Positions 46,603 through 58,615 of a stretch of DNA of 64,000 nucleotides are shown in pieces (the stretch's first letter is position 1; every line of letters begins with the position of its first letter). The notes under the pieces were generated by a model that was given only the letters and a program-made list of their open reading frames with translations, did not search any database and had not been told where the DNA came from. The position numbers were made by a program, and so were the translations under genes. The stretch is from Lateolabrax maculatus (Eukaryota > Chordata > Actinopteri > Acropomatiformes > Lateolabracidae), in NCBI GenBank assembly GCA_031216445.1, contig CM062212.1, forward strand, positions 1,489,001-1,553,000. Direction: 5' to 3'.

Positions 46603-48246
46603 ACGGGCTCTGCTGGAAATGTGTCATGCTGCAGAAGCCAAATAAACACATCGACTGGAATATAGATGAAGCCAGAGAGAAGTACCTGTTTCTCAAATAA
46701 TCGGCTGATTTATTTTACAACCAGGGGCTAAACATGTGCTTCCCGTTCACAGAAGTGAGGATGTTTAAAGCAAACGGAGGCTGACTGTGAGGTATCTGAG
46801 AGTATTTCTCCCGCTGCCGAGGAAGAGCCTGGAAACACAAATCTACAAGTCACACTGGTGATATTGTGACATCTAATTTTCCAGTCAAAAACGAATAAGT
46901 AACTGATTTCAAGCCTTGTTTGAGTCCCGGCATGAGATTTATCTCACAGTGGAAATGTCAAACGTGAACCAGAAAATGTCCTCAGATACTTAAAGAGAGC
47001 GTCTCTCAGCTCTCAGCTCGTTGTCTGCAGATTTAACAGATTTTTACCCCTCGATGGGTCACACGTTTGAATTTTTGCTGTCTGGTGTTTTGGCCTTGAA
47101 GCCGGCCGTGGCTTCTAAATGGCTCCTTTCACATTCTCCTCTTTTGTTTCTATGTTCACGCAGCAAACATTTTCGATCTTATCAAGTGATTTCTGTCTTT
47201 TACAGAACTCGAGGGGCACTTGTTCTGCAGCTTTCGAACGCATCTCACTGCTTTCTTCAGTTTGTCACGGAGCTGTTGATGTTCACACCTTCCAGTTTTG
47301 TTTTTAGATTTATCCTCCGTGTTGGTTTAAAAGTCGAGCATGAATGTTCTGGGGGGCATTTTAGCTTTTACTACATAGAGAACAGCACTCCAAAGTACTT
47401 TTACTCAAGTACCAATACTGCAAATGTCCCATGTGACTATATTATTACTGCAGCATCACTGTTACAGCAGCATTGGAGACAGACTCACCTTCTTTATATA
47501 CAGGCAGCTCCAGTGGGTCTCAACCTAGTGGTTGTGAGGTGATTAATGAGATTCATTTTCAGGATTTTTATCTAATCTTTTCGTTTTTTGTGTGAAATAC
47601 TGGATCACTTGACCTCAAACTGTTATTGAAATGAAACCATGTGAGAAGTTTACAGGTGAAATGTCTCTTTAGTGGAACAACTCGTAGAAACATGACGAGG
47701 AGTACACACTGCTTTACTGACGGGACACAAGCCGAAAACCACTGGTTTAACCTTTAACAACGTGTTGTATTTTATAAGCTGGTCACATGTTCTTTCTACT
47801 TTCTTTGTGAAATCTTAATCTGAGAGGTCAACCATCAGATAAATGTAGTGCATCTTCTTCCTCTTTTGTTGCTCTGAAATGTTGCTTTAGTAGCCTAAAA
47901 AGTACAATAACTGCCTGAGATGTGGTGAAGAAGAAGTATAAAGTAGCATAAAATGGCACAAGTACCTCAAAATTGTACTTAAGTACTTTCCAACAGCCAA
48001 CAAAGGCCCCCAGTCGGAGTGATTTGCTCACATTTGATCAGAAACGGTGGCAGCGTCGTGTTTCATAAATCGTTGCCCCCTGCCAGTTCAAATCTGGGAC
48101 CTTTGGTGAATTTCCTTCCTCTGTCTCTGTTCACGTTTCCTGTTGCTTCACAATTACAAACTAAGAGTCCAAGAAAGACAAACTGCCAAAAGAAAAAACT
48201 AAAGACTTTCAGGCCTCTTGGTGTCTTTGTTTGGTGTCCGTGTATT
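46603..48246. other. Intergenic, no gene supported
   Basis: A 173-codon open frame at 47021-47542 starts at TTG and runs into a CAGTGGTGG-family fragment (AAAGTACTTTTACTCAAGTA near 47391). It has no domain-like features, and I treat it as chance. 47920-47993 is another fragment of the same family. Confidence 0.45.
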
Positions 48247-48914
48247 CAGTGGTGGAAAGTAACTGAGTACATTTACTCTTTTGAGGTTTTTCTACTTGAG
48301 TATTTTCATCTTCTGTTATTTTATACTTTTACTTCACTACAGCACAGAGAAATATTGTACTTTTTACTTCACTACAGTTATTTAATCACTTCATTTACGA
48401 GTTACTTTGCAGATTAAGATCAATGATACAAAATATAATGAACAGATAAATAATGAAGTGTTATTATAGATTAAGATTAAGTGGGCGACCCGGCAGTATA
48501 TGAAGTCATTAAAAGTAGCCCCACGTTTACCAGCTGCAACATCAAATTGAATCAATATTTATATTCCAATAATATCAAATATATTATTCAGAATTATTCA
48601 GTTTTACTTTTGGTACTGATAATAGTTTATACTTTTACTTGATGATGATGGTGATTTTACAGGAGAAATGACTCCAACGTTCATCACAGAGTTCAGCTTC
48701 ATGTTCTGTCAGTCCACTAACGGGAGTTTCATTTAGAACAAAACATCAGATTTTATAAACTCTTCATGTGTTTTCTATGTAAAAATCTTAATGTGTAAAG
48801 TAACTGAAGATGTCACAATGTAGAATATTTTCCTCTGAGATGTGGTGAAGTAGAAATACATCAAATATATGCATATACAGTGTTAAAGTAAATGTACTTT
48901 GTTACTTTCCAGCA
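48247..48914. mobile_element. CAGTGGTGG-family element
   Basis: Starts CAGTGGTGGAAAGTAACT and ends near GTTACTTTCCAGCAC. The interior contains CACTACAGCACAGAGAAATA and ACCCGGCAGTATATGAAG. It is non-coding. This is the best preserved left end of the family in the window. Confidence 0.65.
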
Positions 48915-49318
48915 CAGCTGACAGTGATAGATGATAAAAGCTAAATGACAGAACCACAGAAGAAGAAGAAGAGGAGAAAGAAACATGTGATGGTGTGTGT
49001 GGGCGAGTTAAAGCTCAGTGAAACTTCCCACTCACAAACAAACAAACACACACTGGAAACATCTGAAGAGAATCTTTTCAACACGACGTCGCAGCACAAC
49101 AAGCAGCAACAACAACGAGGACGTTAAAACGCTCCCAGACGGCGTGGACGGTTGGGGGGGGAGTGTGTGTTGGTGAGTGGGAGGGTGTGTGTCAGTCAGA
49201 AAACACACTCCAGCTCCTCCAGACCGCCTGCACATCACCCGGCCCTCCCCCGTCACCACCAACATATGACCTCCTGCTTGGATTTAGTTTTACACGATGA
49301 ACTATCGTGATAAATAAT

Positions 49319-49332
49319 GGGGGGGGGGGGGG
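49319..49332 (+). repeat. Poly-G run
   Basis: Fourteen consecutive G. Downstream is a short GC-rich stretch (49340-49400). Confidence 0.85.
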
Positions 49333-49494
49333 TACAGTATCTGCCTTCTGCATCAGCGCTGACGAGCTGCAGCGTCAAATCATTTGTGCACGTCTGAAAG
49401 GCTGATGAGGAGGAAGCTTTCAAACCGTTTACTGAGGCCCAGTGGTGACGTCCTCCAAGAAAGTCCTGGATTCACATTTCACTAAAACTAGGCG

Positions 49495-50190
49495 GCACTA
49501 AAAGTACTGTAGTCAAGTACACTTTACTTTCACTGCACATCTCAGAGGGAAATATTGTTTTTTACTTCAAAGTTAAGATTTTTTCACATAAAAACATATA
49601 AAAGTGTATAAATATAGCTGAAACGATGACTGGATTTATCGATGGACAGGAAATTGGCAACTATTTTGATAAACGTTGGAGTCATTTTTCGTGTAAAATC
49701 ATTTCATGGCTGCAGCTTCTCAGATGTGAAGATTTGCTGCTTTTCCTCTGAATGATTTGAATCATGTGAATGTGTTTTAATAATGTTGAGCTTTGGACTG
49801 TTGGTTGGACACAACAGGCATTGTGAAGGTGTCACTTTGAGCTCTGGCTCATCGTGACGCCATTTCTCACTATTTTCACTATTGTTACAAAGCAAACGAT
49901 CAATGGATTAATGGAGAAAATAATCAGCAGATGGATCCAGAATGAAAATAATCATCAGCTGCAGTCTGATACAAAACAGTTCAAAATGAGCTCCAACAGT
50001 AAAATCCTGCTTTTCCATGAATGATGAGGAATAATAATCTAATGATAGAATATATAATAGTACAACAGGCACAGGGACATTTTACTGTGGAAATACTTTA
50101 ACTACATTTTACTGATTATACTCACAGACTTTTACTTGTGTGTATTAGAACTTTTATTTTAGTAAAGGATCTGAACACTTCCTCCACTGC
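49495..50190. repeat. Composite interspersed repeat (pair with 32206-32705)
   Basis: A CAGTGGTGG-type outer part (CAAGTACACTTTACTTTCAC, CATCTCAGAGGGAAATATTG) surrounds the 49651-50190 block shared with mei4 intron 2. Compared with that copy it keeps about 45 additional bp before the right end (TACTTGTGTGTATTAGAACT). Confidence 0.7.
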
Positions 50191-52204
50191 ACCTCTGCAG
50201 CTTTAACTGCCTGAAAAATGTTGACAGCTTTTCAAAAAGCAAAAACTATGAAGAACTTTAAATTCCCAAAACAAGGTCACAGAGTCCCCAGCCTGCCACT
50301 CCTCCTCCGTGGGTGAATATTTATCCTCCCGTTTTAGAGATGTCAGAGGTGCACAGAGAGGTAAACTGTTCGCTAGAAAAAGAAGCAGCACCAGCATAAT
50401 AAATGGCTTTAATAGTGCCGCTCATTGTAGGTCATTACTTCAGCTGACAGCAGACACATTATAGAGGCGAGCGCAGCACGATTCAAATGATGATTCAGGT
50501 TCTGGATGAGGCAGGAAGTCCGACCTGCCCGTGAGGCCCAGGATGGAGCTCAGACTCCCACTTTATTGAGATAAGTAGATGGTTGAACTTTGTGTTTTCG
50601 GAGACATCAAATCCAATCTCGTGTTACAGGAAATCAGATCACAATCACATCTACAAGGACGATCTCGTCTCCAAACTGAAGACTTACTGAACAAACATGT
50701 TTAATGTGAGTTTTGTCTTCCCGCCCTGGACGGTACAGAGACAACATGATAGACGCATTACTGGGATTCAGTCTTTACAGTGTGCAGAACTGGACTGAAA
50801 CACACTGACGACCAATCAGGACTTTTACCGAGTGGAGGATTTACATAATACTTCAGGGGCCTAACCTTAACCGAAGCTAACTGGCTGCAGCTTCGTATTT
50901 TTACAGGCCGCTCCGAGATTATTTAACAATCTGCTCATCTATTCCTGTAATCACCACATGCATGTGTTACTGAAACAGTGAGTTCATTTTTGAGGACAAA
51001 GGATGTTAAACAAATGCCAAACCTCCCTTAAAAATAAAAAGTGAATTATCCAATAATTTACACACATCCCTTAATATAAATATAAATCTGCTCTCTTTAA
51101 TGTGAGATCAGACTCACAAGCTTCACTTTGCTCTTATAGTTGTTTTTACACACAAAACTAACTCATTTTGTGCACATTTCACCTAATGTTAATATGAAAT
51201 GTTAAATATTTGTGACAATAACTAACAGACAAACATCTCTTTAAAAAACCTTAATATTTAAACCATAATCTGCACAAGAAATTAATTATGAAACATGTGA
51301 GGGGCTTTGAGGATGCTCGACCGAGGTTTGTGTGAAGCAGAAATGCAAATAAGACCTGAGTCTCTCTTTATACAAATCCTGCTGAATAAAATTCAAAACT
51401 TTTCTGTAGTCTTCTAGTTTTGGAGGCACAGCAGCGATATGTAATGTCATGTTTATTTTGGAAAATAGGGACCATCAGGCCTTCAGCCGAGGATGATTCA
51501 GAGGCAAACAAGCACCAAACCTGTTTGCATAACGGTCTCTGCTGTATTGCTTCGTGGCAGCGAGACGGGGCTGGATGGGCGAAGGTATGCTGATGAGTGA
51601 GAGGAGGCGCTGAGCGAGACACACCGCTGGCTCGGCGTGGCGGCGGCGGAGAGTGGGTGTAATGATTCCCTCGTCTCAGGAAAACACATCAGTCCTGCTG
51701 CCAAGCAAAGCCGAAGCCGCCGTCGGCAGGCAGCCTGCAGCTCAGAGGGGAGAGGGCCCGGGACCCACCGAGAGGTTGCCACAAACAATTTAGCACCAGC
51801 TGGGGAAGATCTGGGCACAGAGACGGGGTGAAAACCTGAAATCCTGCTGGTTTAAATCACCCTCATCACAGAAAAATGAGTCAAATTACTCATGTTTATG
51901 TTTTCCTGGCAGGTTTCCTCTTGGGGGGACGAGAGTCCAGGAAGTAATTGTCTCTTTTAAATTCCAGTTTGTTTGCAGAATGTTGCTTTAGAAGAGTTGG
52001 GAGTAAATCTACCCTTATTTAGCATTTAGAAGCACATTAAACATTGAATAAAGTGTTTAAAGTGTATTTATTTCTTTAGATACATATTTTATATAATTAC
52101 AACTGTGTTTTACTAAATTATCCTGTTGTTGGTTTATATACTGCCTGTAAAGTCTTAATTCAGTTTTATTGTATTTTTCACTTTATACCAGCCAGGCTAG
52201 CAGT
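50191..52204. other. Intergenic with one GC-rich island
   Basis: No gene is supported. 51480-51830 is GC- and CpG-rich, with open frames on both strands that look like by-products of composition. It could be a conserved control element or CpG island. Confidence 0.4.
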
Positions 52205-52300
52205 TTCCCTCTGCTTCCAGTCTTTATGCTAAGCTAAGCTAATCACATTCTGACTCCAGCAAATAAGTGCGTTCCCTAAAATGTTGAACTGTTCCTTTAA
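52205..52300. repeat. Dispersed repeat with TGCTAAGCTAAGCTAA, short copy
   Basis: Shares TTCCAGTCTTTATGCTAAGC and the ending AAATGTTGAACTGTTCCTTT with the 43955 family. Confidence 0.65.
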
Positions 52301-53589
52301 TCATGAAGCTCGCACATTTGAGACGAGATAGTTTGAAAGCAAGTTTTCTCGTGATCAATCAATCAGTCGATTGACAGAAGACTATTGTTTTACTTTTTTA
52401 ATGTAATTTTTTATTCTCCACAAAGGATTTTTAATTTAAAAGCATTTAGAAAATGATATTTTGGAAACTTGCGATGGACATCTCCTAGACATTTATTGAT
52501 TATTATTAATTGATCTATTAAAACAATCATCAGCTGCTTCAGTAGAGTAACACAAGTATTCTTTTATCCACTTGATTGGAGTAAAGAGAGGGTTTCAGCG
52601 AGGAACTCTATTCTCACTTTGAAACACCAACAATCCAAAACGTCCGTCACTACTGGAGCTCCGAAGATTTCAGAAGCTGCAGAAATAAACGAGTGTGAGC
52701 TGCTGTTGTTGCTACGAGGTAAACAACAGTAGAAGAAGAGGAAGAAAGGTGAAAAAAGAGACCGTTCTCGCTGCCAAAGATGATGATCCTTTATCTTCAT
52801 TTGTGAGTAGTTGAATCTGTCGAGGAGGTTTTGGATTGCAGCCCTGTTTTGCCCCCCCGAGCTTCAGTCAATACACAGACTGTGGAGTCGTGGTGTGAAA
52901 GCTGGCGAGGTCGCCGGTGTGAGTCAGGAAGTGAACCGGGTAACTCCTCTGTGGCGAGCAGCTTCAGCTTCAGTGGAGGTGAACTCAACGCTCACAGTTC
53001 GTTTATTTTACTGAACGTTTCGAGATGTTTAATGTGGATCTGCATCCAAACACTCCTGAGTCCTGTCCGGGAACACAGAGGAGTCACGACTGGCGAGTTA
53101 CGGCCATTTAAATTCATCATATTGTTGCAGAGCCACATACATATTAAAAATCACATTTTTGGATTAAAGAAAAACTGAAATTGCACAAAATGTAAAGGAG
53201 TCTAGAAACAAGGCAACATGCCTGCACAAGATTTTTTTGCCTTTTGAATTGATGAGTAACTTTTCACTCTCTGTCGTGCTATTGACTTGCTGTCTGCTCT
53301 CATCATTGTGTCCTTGTTATTGATCGTATTATGTGCTTTCCCATGTGCTCAGTGAGTTCTGGGCGAAGACTTCCCCTGAAGGCCCAGGTCAGTGAATGAG
53401 AGACAAAACATCACTTGAATGACTTTAATTTGTCATTTTCTTAGCGTTGCTGCCCTCTAATCCTGTAACAACAGTCTGTGGAATATGAATAACTCTATAG
53501 ACTGTGAATCTGTGGAAACAAAGCGAGCTGTGGGCCAAAGGGGACAAACTGCAGTTACAGCGGGGAAATTATGATCATGTTTAAGATGA

Positions 53590-53835
53590 AAATCACAAAA
53601 TTGGTTTTGACATTTCACTTGAGCGGGGCCCTCGCTAAGCTTTCTCCGTCAAAACAAAGGGTCAGGTCGCAAAGCTTGTTTTATATTCATCTCCTACAGA
53701 GCTTATTACACTAGAATATATATCATTACAGCTTCTGGGGTGTTTGTTTAACCTCTATTTGTCCAGTGAAGTAAGATGTAGTGATAGAGACAAGGCAAAC
53801 AACACACTGTATACTATAAATACTGCATATCAAGA
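53590..53835. repeat. Local direct duplication, copy 1
   Basis: Shares TTTGACATTTCACTTGAG, TATTCATCTCCTACAGAGC, AGAATATATATCATTACAG and GCAAACAACACACT with 55243-55455. An extra segment of roughly 50 bp (about 53625-53673) is present only in this copy. Confidence 0.75.
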
Positions 53836-54599
53836 ATGTACAAACACACTTAAATAAATGTCTCTTTTTGAATCTATATACTGTACGTTGAATGGTAATT
53901 TTACTTTTTATTTTTGCATCTCTTCACTGACTGTAGGCCCAATCAAAAGTCAACCCTTTGTCTATGGTAGAAATTCTATTACATCATTTACACGAAAGTA
54001 TCTGTTGTCATAGTATTTCTGCATATATCAATGCTGAAAATCAATAAATTGGGCAGTTTTATGGCAATATTAGATTTGATTAACAGGATTAGCCAAAAAC
54101 AAACATTTCCATTTGGTTATTTGTTTGCTAGAATTTACAGGTAATTTACTACATCATATAAAGAATAACATATGTGGTGATTTAATCCATCTCGCCCATG
54201 TCTTTATCAGACTACATGACGAAATGCACTCAAACAGCTTCATCACACCGTCACTTTAAACTGCCAGAAGTAAAATTCACCCCCTTCTCTGATCGCAACA
54301 CTTGTGGCCCACGTGTTGTGTGCACCTCATCGTGCTGTTCAGCGACGGCGTTTCTTTGGCGCCTTTTCTGCGATGGGAAACTCGTTTGCTGCTGATTGGC
54401 GGCCCAGCATTACGAGTCAGATGAGTCCTCATATCCCTGATTGTGTCTGAGCATTTCAGCCTCACACGTTTGCCTGAAACTCCATTTCTGTCATCTCATG
54501 GAGGAGTGGGGGGGAATCAATTGCATATTGGCTTTTTCCAACCATCGCTCTTGAAATCGAGCAGTTTTCTTCAAGCTTCAGAGAGCAATTTTCCTCAGC

Positions 54600-54800
54600 T
54601 GTTTGAGGTGCGGATATCTCAGGGGTGACTCAGCACGGCTCCACAGTGGGAGCAGCCCGGTCCTTCACAGCTCTCGGCCGGGGATAAAGACCCGCTCAGC
54701 CGACGCCGTCTCTGCCGGCTTATCTGTCCGGCGCCACTCGGGAACGGCGCTGCCGTGTGATTGTGGAGCGCCTGAGATTCAGGACAGTAAATGTCATGAT
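54600..54800. other. GC-rich island
   Basis: A 200-bp block with many CpGs (GCTCTCGGCCGGGGATAAAG, CCGGCGCCACTCGGGAACGG) in AT-rich surroundings. No supported frame. It could be a regulatory element. Confidence 0.35.
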
Positions 54801-55242
54801 ATTGCGGGGGTCTGAGAACATGCCTTGATCCAGTAACTTTTATCTGGGAGCGCTGTTATTTGATGTGCTAAATGGATGCTCACGTTGAGTTGTGGCTGCG
54901 CAGAAATAGATAAAGAAATGAAGCAAAGGAAGGAAAAACACATGGAAGCAGGGTAAACACTAAATCCTCCTTAGCTTAGATTAAAAAACAGAATCTTTTG
55001 TGTTGATTGATGATCTACTCACTTTATTTAGGCCCATATGTTTGTACCTCAATCATGAATGTGGCTCCAGAGGACGGAAACGCTACCTGCTGAAATATCT
55101 CAACTTCTTTTCTAACCACTAAGGAACATGTTGTAGTTGATGAACACAATAAGTCAGAAGGTAACAAGAGATAAACACACCACAATCACACAGAGGAAAA
55201 CATTAAAAAAACATGGAACACTAATGAAGACATTAAGTTATT

Positions 55243-55455
55243 TTCACAAATCACTAAATTGTATTTGACATTTCACTTGAGGTTGCACAGCTTATTTTAT
55301 ATTCATCTCCTACAGAGCTTAGAATATATATCACTAGAATATATATCATTACAGTGTTTGAGGTGATTGTTTAACCCTTATTTGTCCAGTAAAGTGATGA
55401 GATGTAGTGATAGAGACAAAGCAAACAACACACTATATACCAAAAATACTGCACA
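55243..55455. repeat. Local direct duplication, copy 2
   Basis: Second copy of the 53590-53835 segment, about 1.6 kb away and in the same orientation. AGAATATATATCA is itself doubled here. Confidence 0.75.
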
Positions 55456-57234
55456 TGTTATGTTGTGGGGCAGCAGTTTTCTTCCTCTTATTTTACAGGT
55501 ATATTATTTCCTAATAATTTTTTGGAAAGAATCATGTTATTTGGTACCAATTAAAAGAAAACATTCAGTTACTTTTTAACTGATGCCTGAGATGTGTATT
55601 TTATGATTTTATGCCCCTGTAACACATAGACACATTATTAGCGTCTGTCATGGCCTCGACCACAGTTTTTAGTCAATCTCAGTCCATATAAATGAGGTAT
55701 TATTCTGGAAAGGCAATAATTGTGTTGTCAAGGTGTGAAAAGACAGACAATAATTGTGCAACTAAGAAATTTAATGGGCCATGAAAAACTGTGTAGTCAA
55801 CAGCCAATCACACTGGGCTGAAGCACAAATGACTCAGCAACTTTGACTTTCCACAGCTTTGGTTAATGAGGGAATAAAACTCTGCCTGTCCAGTCTGGTA
55901 AAGCTCAGCATACACTGTACGATTTTAGAAATGTTTTTGTTACCTGGCCTCCATATTTTCCGTCCACGGTCTGTCTGCCACTTCGTGCAGGCACAGCGAG
56001 AGTCTGACGAAGGCCGACATGTCAGAAATGTATGTGAACGTCCGACAGCCGGTCCGGAGAAGTTGATCGGTCCTCGCAACTTCCTGTGCACTGTACGGTA
56101 AACGACACCGACAATTTCCACTTTCCATTTCCACTTTTAGTTAACAAACTAACATACCTGACATCCCAAATGTAAGCATGTTGTACTAACTTAATTTAAT
56201 GATGCGCTAACACTTGACAGACCATTAAAAATCCTAAAGGTAACATTAAAATGTTGTATTAGGATAACAGGTCAACAGCTCCAGTAGCCTTCATTTTAAC
56301 AAACTAATGCCACTTCTCCGTTAGCTACGTTCTGCCTTGTAGTTATATGAGTTGGAAATATCAGGAATTTCTGAAAGCTATAATATCTTCCACTTGGTTA
56401 CAGAACTGTCAACAAACCAGCTGTTGAACCACAAAAAAGTTACATCTAAACAAAATCTAATACACACACTAATACAATCAATTCAGCTAATCACGAATGA
56501 GGTATTATATAACGTTAAGGTGCAGTGACTTCATGCTGTTAAAACCTAATGTCTATAATTAACAGAAAAAAATGAAAATGATAAACAGCTATCCTGATGA
56601 TGTGATGCTGTGGCTGTTAGGTTAAGGCTGTTGTTATTAGTTAGCTATTTAAAACAAAATGTAATCTAAAGGTTTACTTTCCATTTCTATAGTGAGACTT
56701 TAAGGTTAGCAACAGGGGAAACAGTCTTGAATAACGGGAGGTTTTCCTATTTTTCATATATGTTACCATGTTCCTGATAGCATAATCCCTATTTGCTATT
56801 CCCTATTGAATCTGTGACTGACTCTTTAAAGGACCTCCTCTAGGATTGTGGTAGTGTAATATCAAGATATTACCTGAAGACAGAAAAGGAAAATGTCTTG
56901 AATGGTTGGTGGGATCTGGAGGTTAAAAGGTTTATCCCGCAGGTTTAAGGAGGGATACAAAAACTTACTGTTCTGGACATTCATCAGAAAATAAATATAA
57001 TAAAATTGCAGCTTTTTTCCACAATCATCCAATTACTTGCAACTGAAAGGAAACAGGAAACCAAAGAGCAAAACATAAATTGACTATAGAGTTTTTCAAA
57101 TCAATGTGTAACTAAAAAAGCTCAAATAACTCCTCTGTGTGGCACTGCAGCAGTTGTTTTTTGGCGGTATCTATTTATATTCCTGACACATGACTTTCTA
57201 CACTGATGGGTGGTAGTTGGTTTCCAAAAGAGAT
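55456..57234. other. Intergenic, no gene supported
   Basis: 55885-56125 has open frames on both strands around CATACACTGTACGATTTTAG and resembles a dispersed repeat. The rest is AT-rich with nothing I can identify. Confidence 0.4.
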
Positions 57235-57860
57235 GAGGTCACATCACACTCAGGCACCTCTCCAGAGCTTCCACCTCAAGCCAATTGCTGTTCTTCACCT
57301 CTGTGACAGTTTCCTATCACCACCAACTTGATGTCCAGGAGCGAGTCAGTTCAATATAAAGCATTGTGACCTGGACTGTCATATCTGGAGTCTCCGGACA
57401 CGATAAGCGGCTCATCACATAATGTGTTATGTGTCTTGTCCAGGCATTGTTGGCCTAGAACTTCTTCCAATTTTGGAGACAGTTGGTGGTCTGACTAAAC
57501 ATTTGGCACAACCTTCCTAATGGCATTCAAAGAGCTCCCGTTGACGGAATACTTTTCTCTCTTGTTAGACATTTGGTTCTTCATCCTCAACACTGACACT
57601 TTTATCCTCATCACAGCCCTCTCTGCTAAGGTCGAGATCTTGCAGAGATGATGGTGCTCTGGTTGTGGTGGGGCCTTCCACAGATGTACAGTATGAATGG
57701 TCATTGTTTATCACTAGGTTGGTAGGTATGTCATCTGTCAAAGTGCTTGTGCAAATGTTCTGCTTATTGCCTCCTTGTTCTCTGTGCATCAGTCTGGGCT
57801 TTGACACTGCCTTACATGTTAACACAAATATACTGTTTTTAAGCCTTATCATGAAAGAAT
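57235..57860 (-). pseudogene. Decayed DNA-transposase fragment
   Basis: Read on the minus strand in shifting frames, 57356-57405 encodes VSGDSRYDSPGHNALY, and 57251-57315 encodes TVTEVKNSNWLEVEALERCL. These match two linked motifs (GDGRxDSPGHxAKY and EVKNSNxMExEGLxR) that I recall from a transposase-like family common in fish. Upstream, at 57565-57800, the frame reads an acidic stretch ending VSVEDEEPNV, comparable to that family's acidic linker. Frameshifts and stops separate the parts, so it is inactive. The superfamily name (possibly ISL2EU-like) is uncertain. Confidence 0.55.
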
Positions 57861-58189
57861 TGGTACTTACATCCTGACTACTGGTTTAAAGCACATAATT
57901 GCAGGTAATCGTAGGTAATTGTTTTTTAAGGTGTTCATGAGTGCTGCTGTTTGGAGTGAAAGATGTGTTCAATGAGAGACTCTCAGAGAGACACTCATGT
58001 GGAACTTTAGGCCAGCATGCAGTCAATGATGATGTTTATATCAAACAGCTACATTTACTCCTTTTTTTGGTTTGAGTAATAGTTGTTGTCTTAGTACCTG
58101 CTGACTTCAGTGGGTTGCTAAATGCCCTACCTGTCTCTTCTCTGCCTGGGTGGCAGGTTTTAGCGCCCTTTCTGCGTGGCAACCTCCTG

Positions 58190-58615
58190 GTCTGAATAGT
58201 GAAACCAATGCTGAAGGTCCTTAAACCTGCATTCTCTCCAACAGCCAGCAGGGGGCGACTCCACTGGCTGCTAACAGAAGTCAGATTGTATAGAAGTCAA
58301 CGAGAAAATGAGCCGACTTCTCACCTGATTTATTACCTCAGGAAACAGTTTCCTAATGAGTTTATGCTTTCAGTCGCTGGTTTCAAGTCTTCAGTACAGC
58401 AAGAACGTTTAGAGGAAAATAGACGATAAAGCAGCGTATGCTTTAGGGCCGAGCTACCGCGTGATTGACAAGTTGTTACCATGGCAACTACCAATCAGGA
58501 TAGAGGCAGCTCCACCCACTGGTCCAAATAACGTCACTTCTGGCTCCAAAAAGCCAAGATGGCGACAACATAATCGCACTTGCGGCTTCAAAATGGCCGT
58601 TCACTTCTTTTAAAC
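58190..58615. repeat. Dispersed teleost repeat with a perfect X-box
   Basis: Contains CAGCAGGGGGCGACTCCACT, TAGAAGTCAACGAGAAAATG, ACCTGATTTATTACCTCAGG and CCAAGATGGCGACAACA, the landmarks of a very common fish repeat. GTTACCATGGCAAC at 58475-58488 is a perfect RFX X-box, followed two bases later by CCAATCAGG. The 76-codon frame over it is not a gene. Confidence 0.7.

Noticed and set aside
47021..47542. 173-codon plus-strand frame
   Set aside because: It starts at TTG, has no domain-like pattern and runs into a CAGTGGTGG-family repeat; this length can arise by chance in 64 kb.
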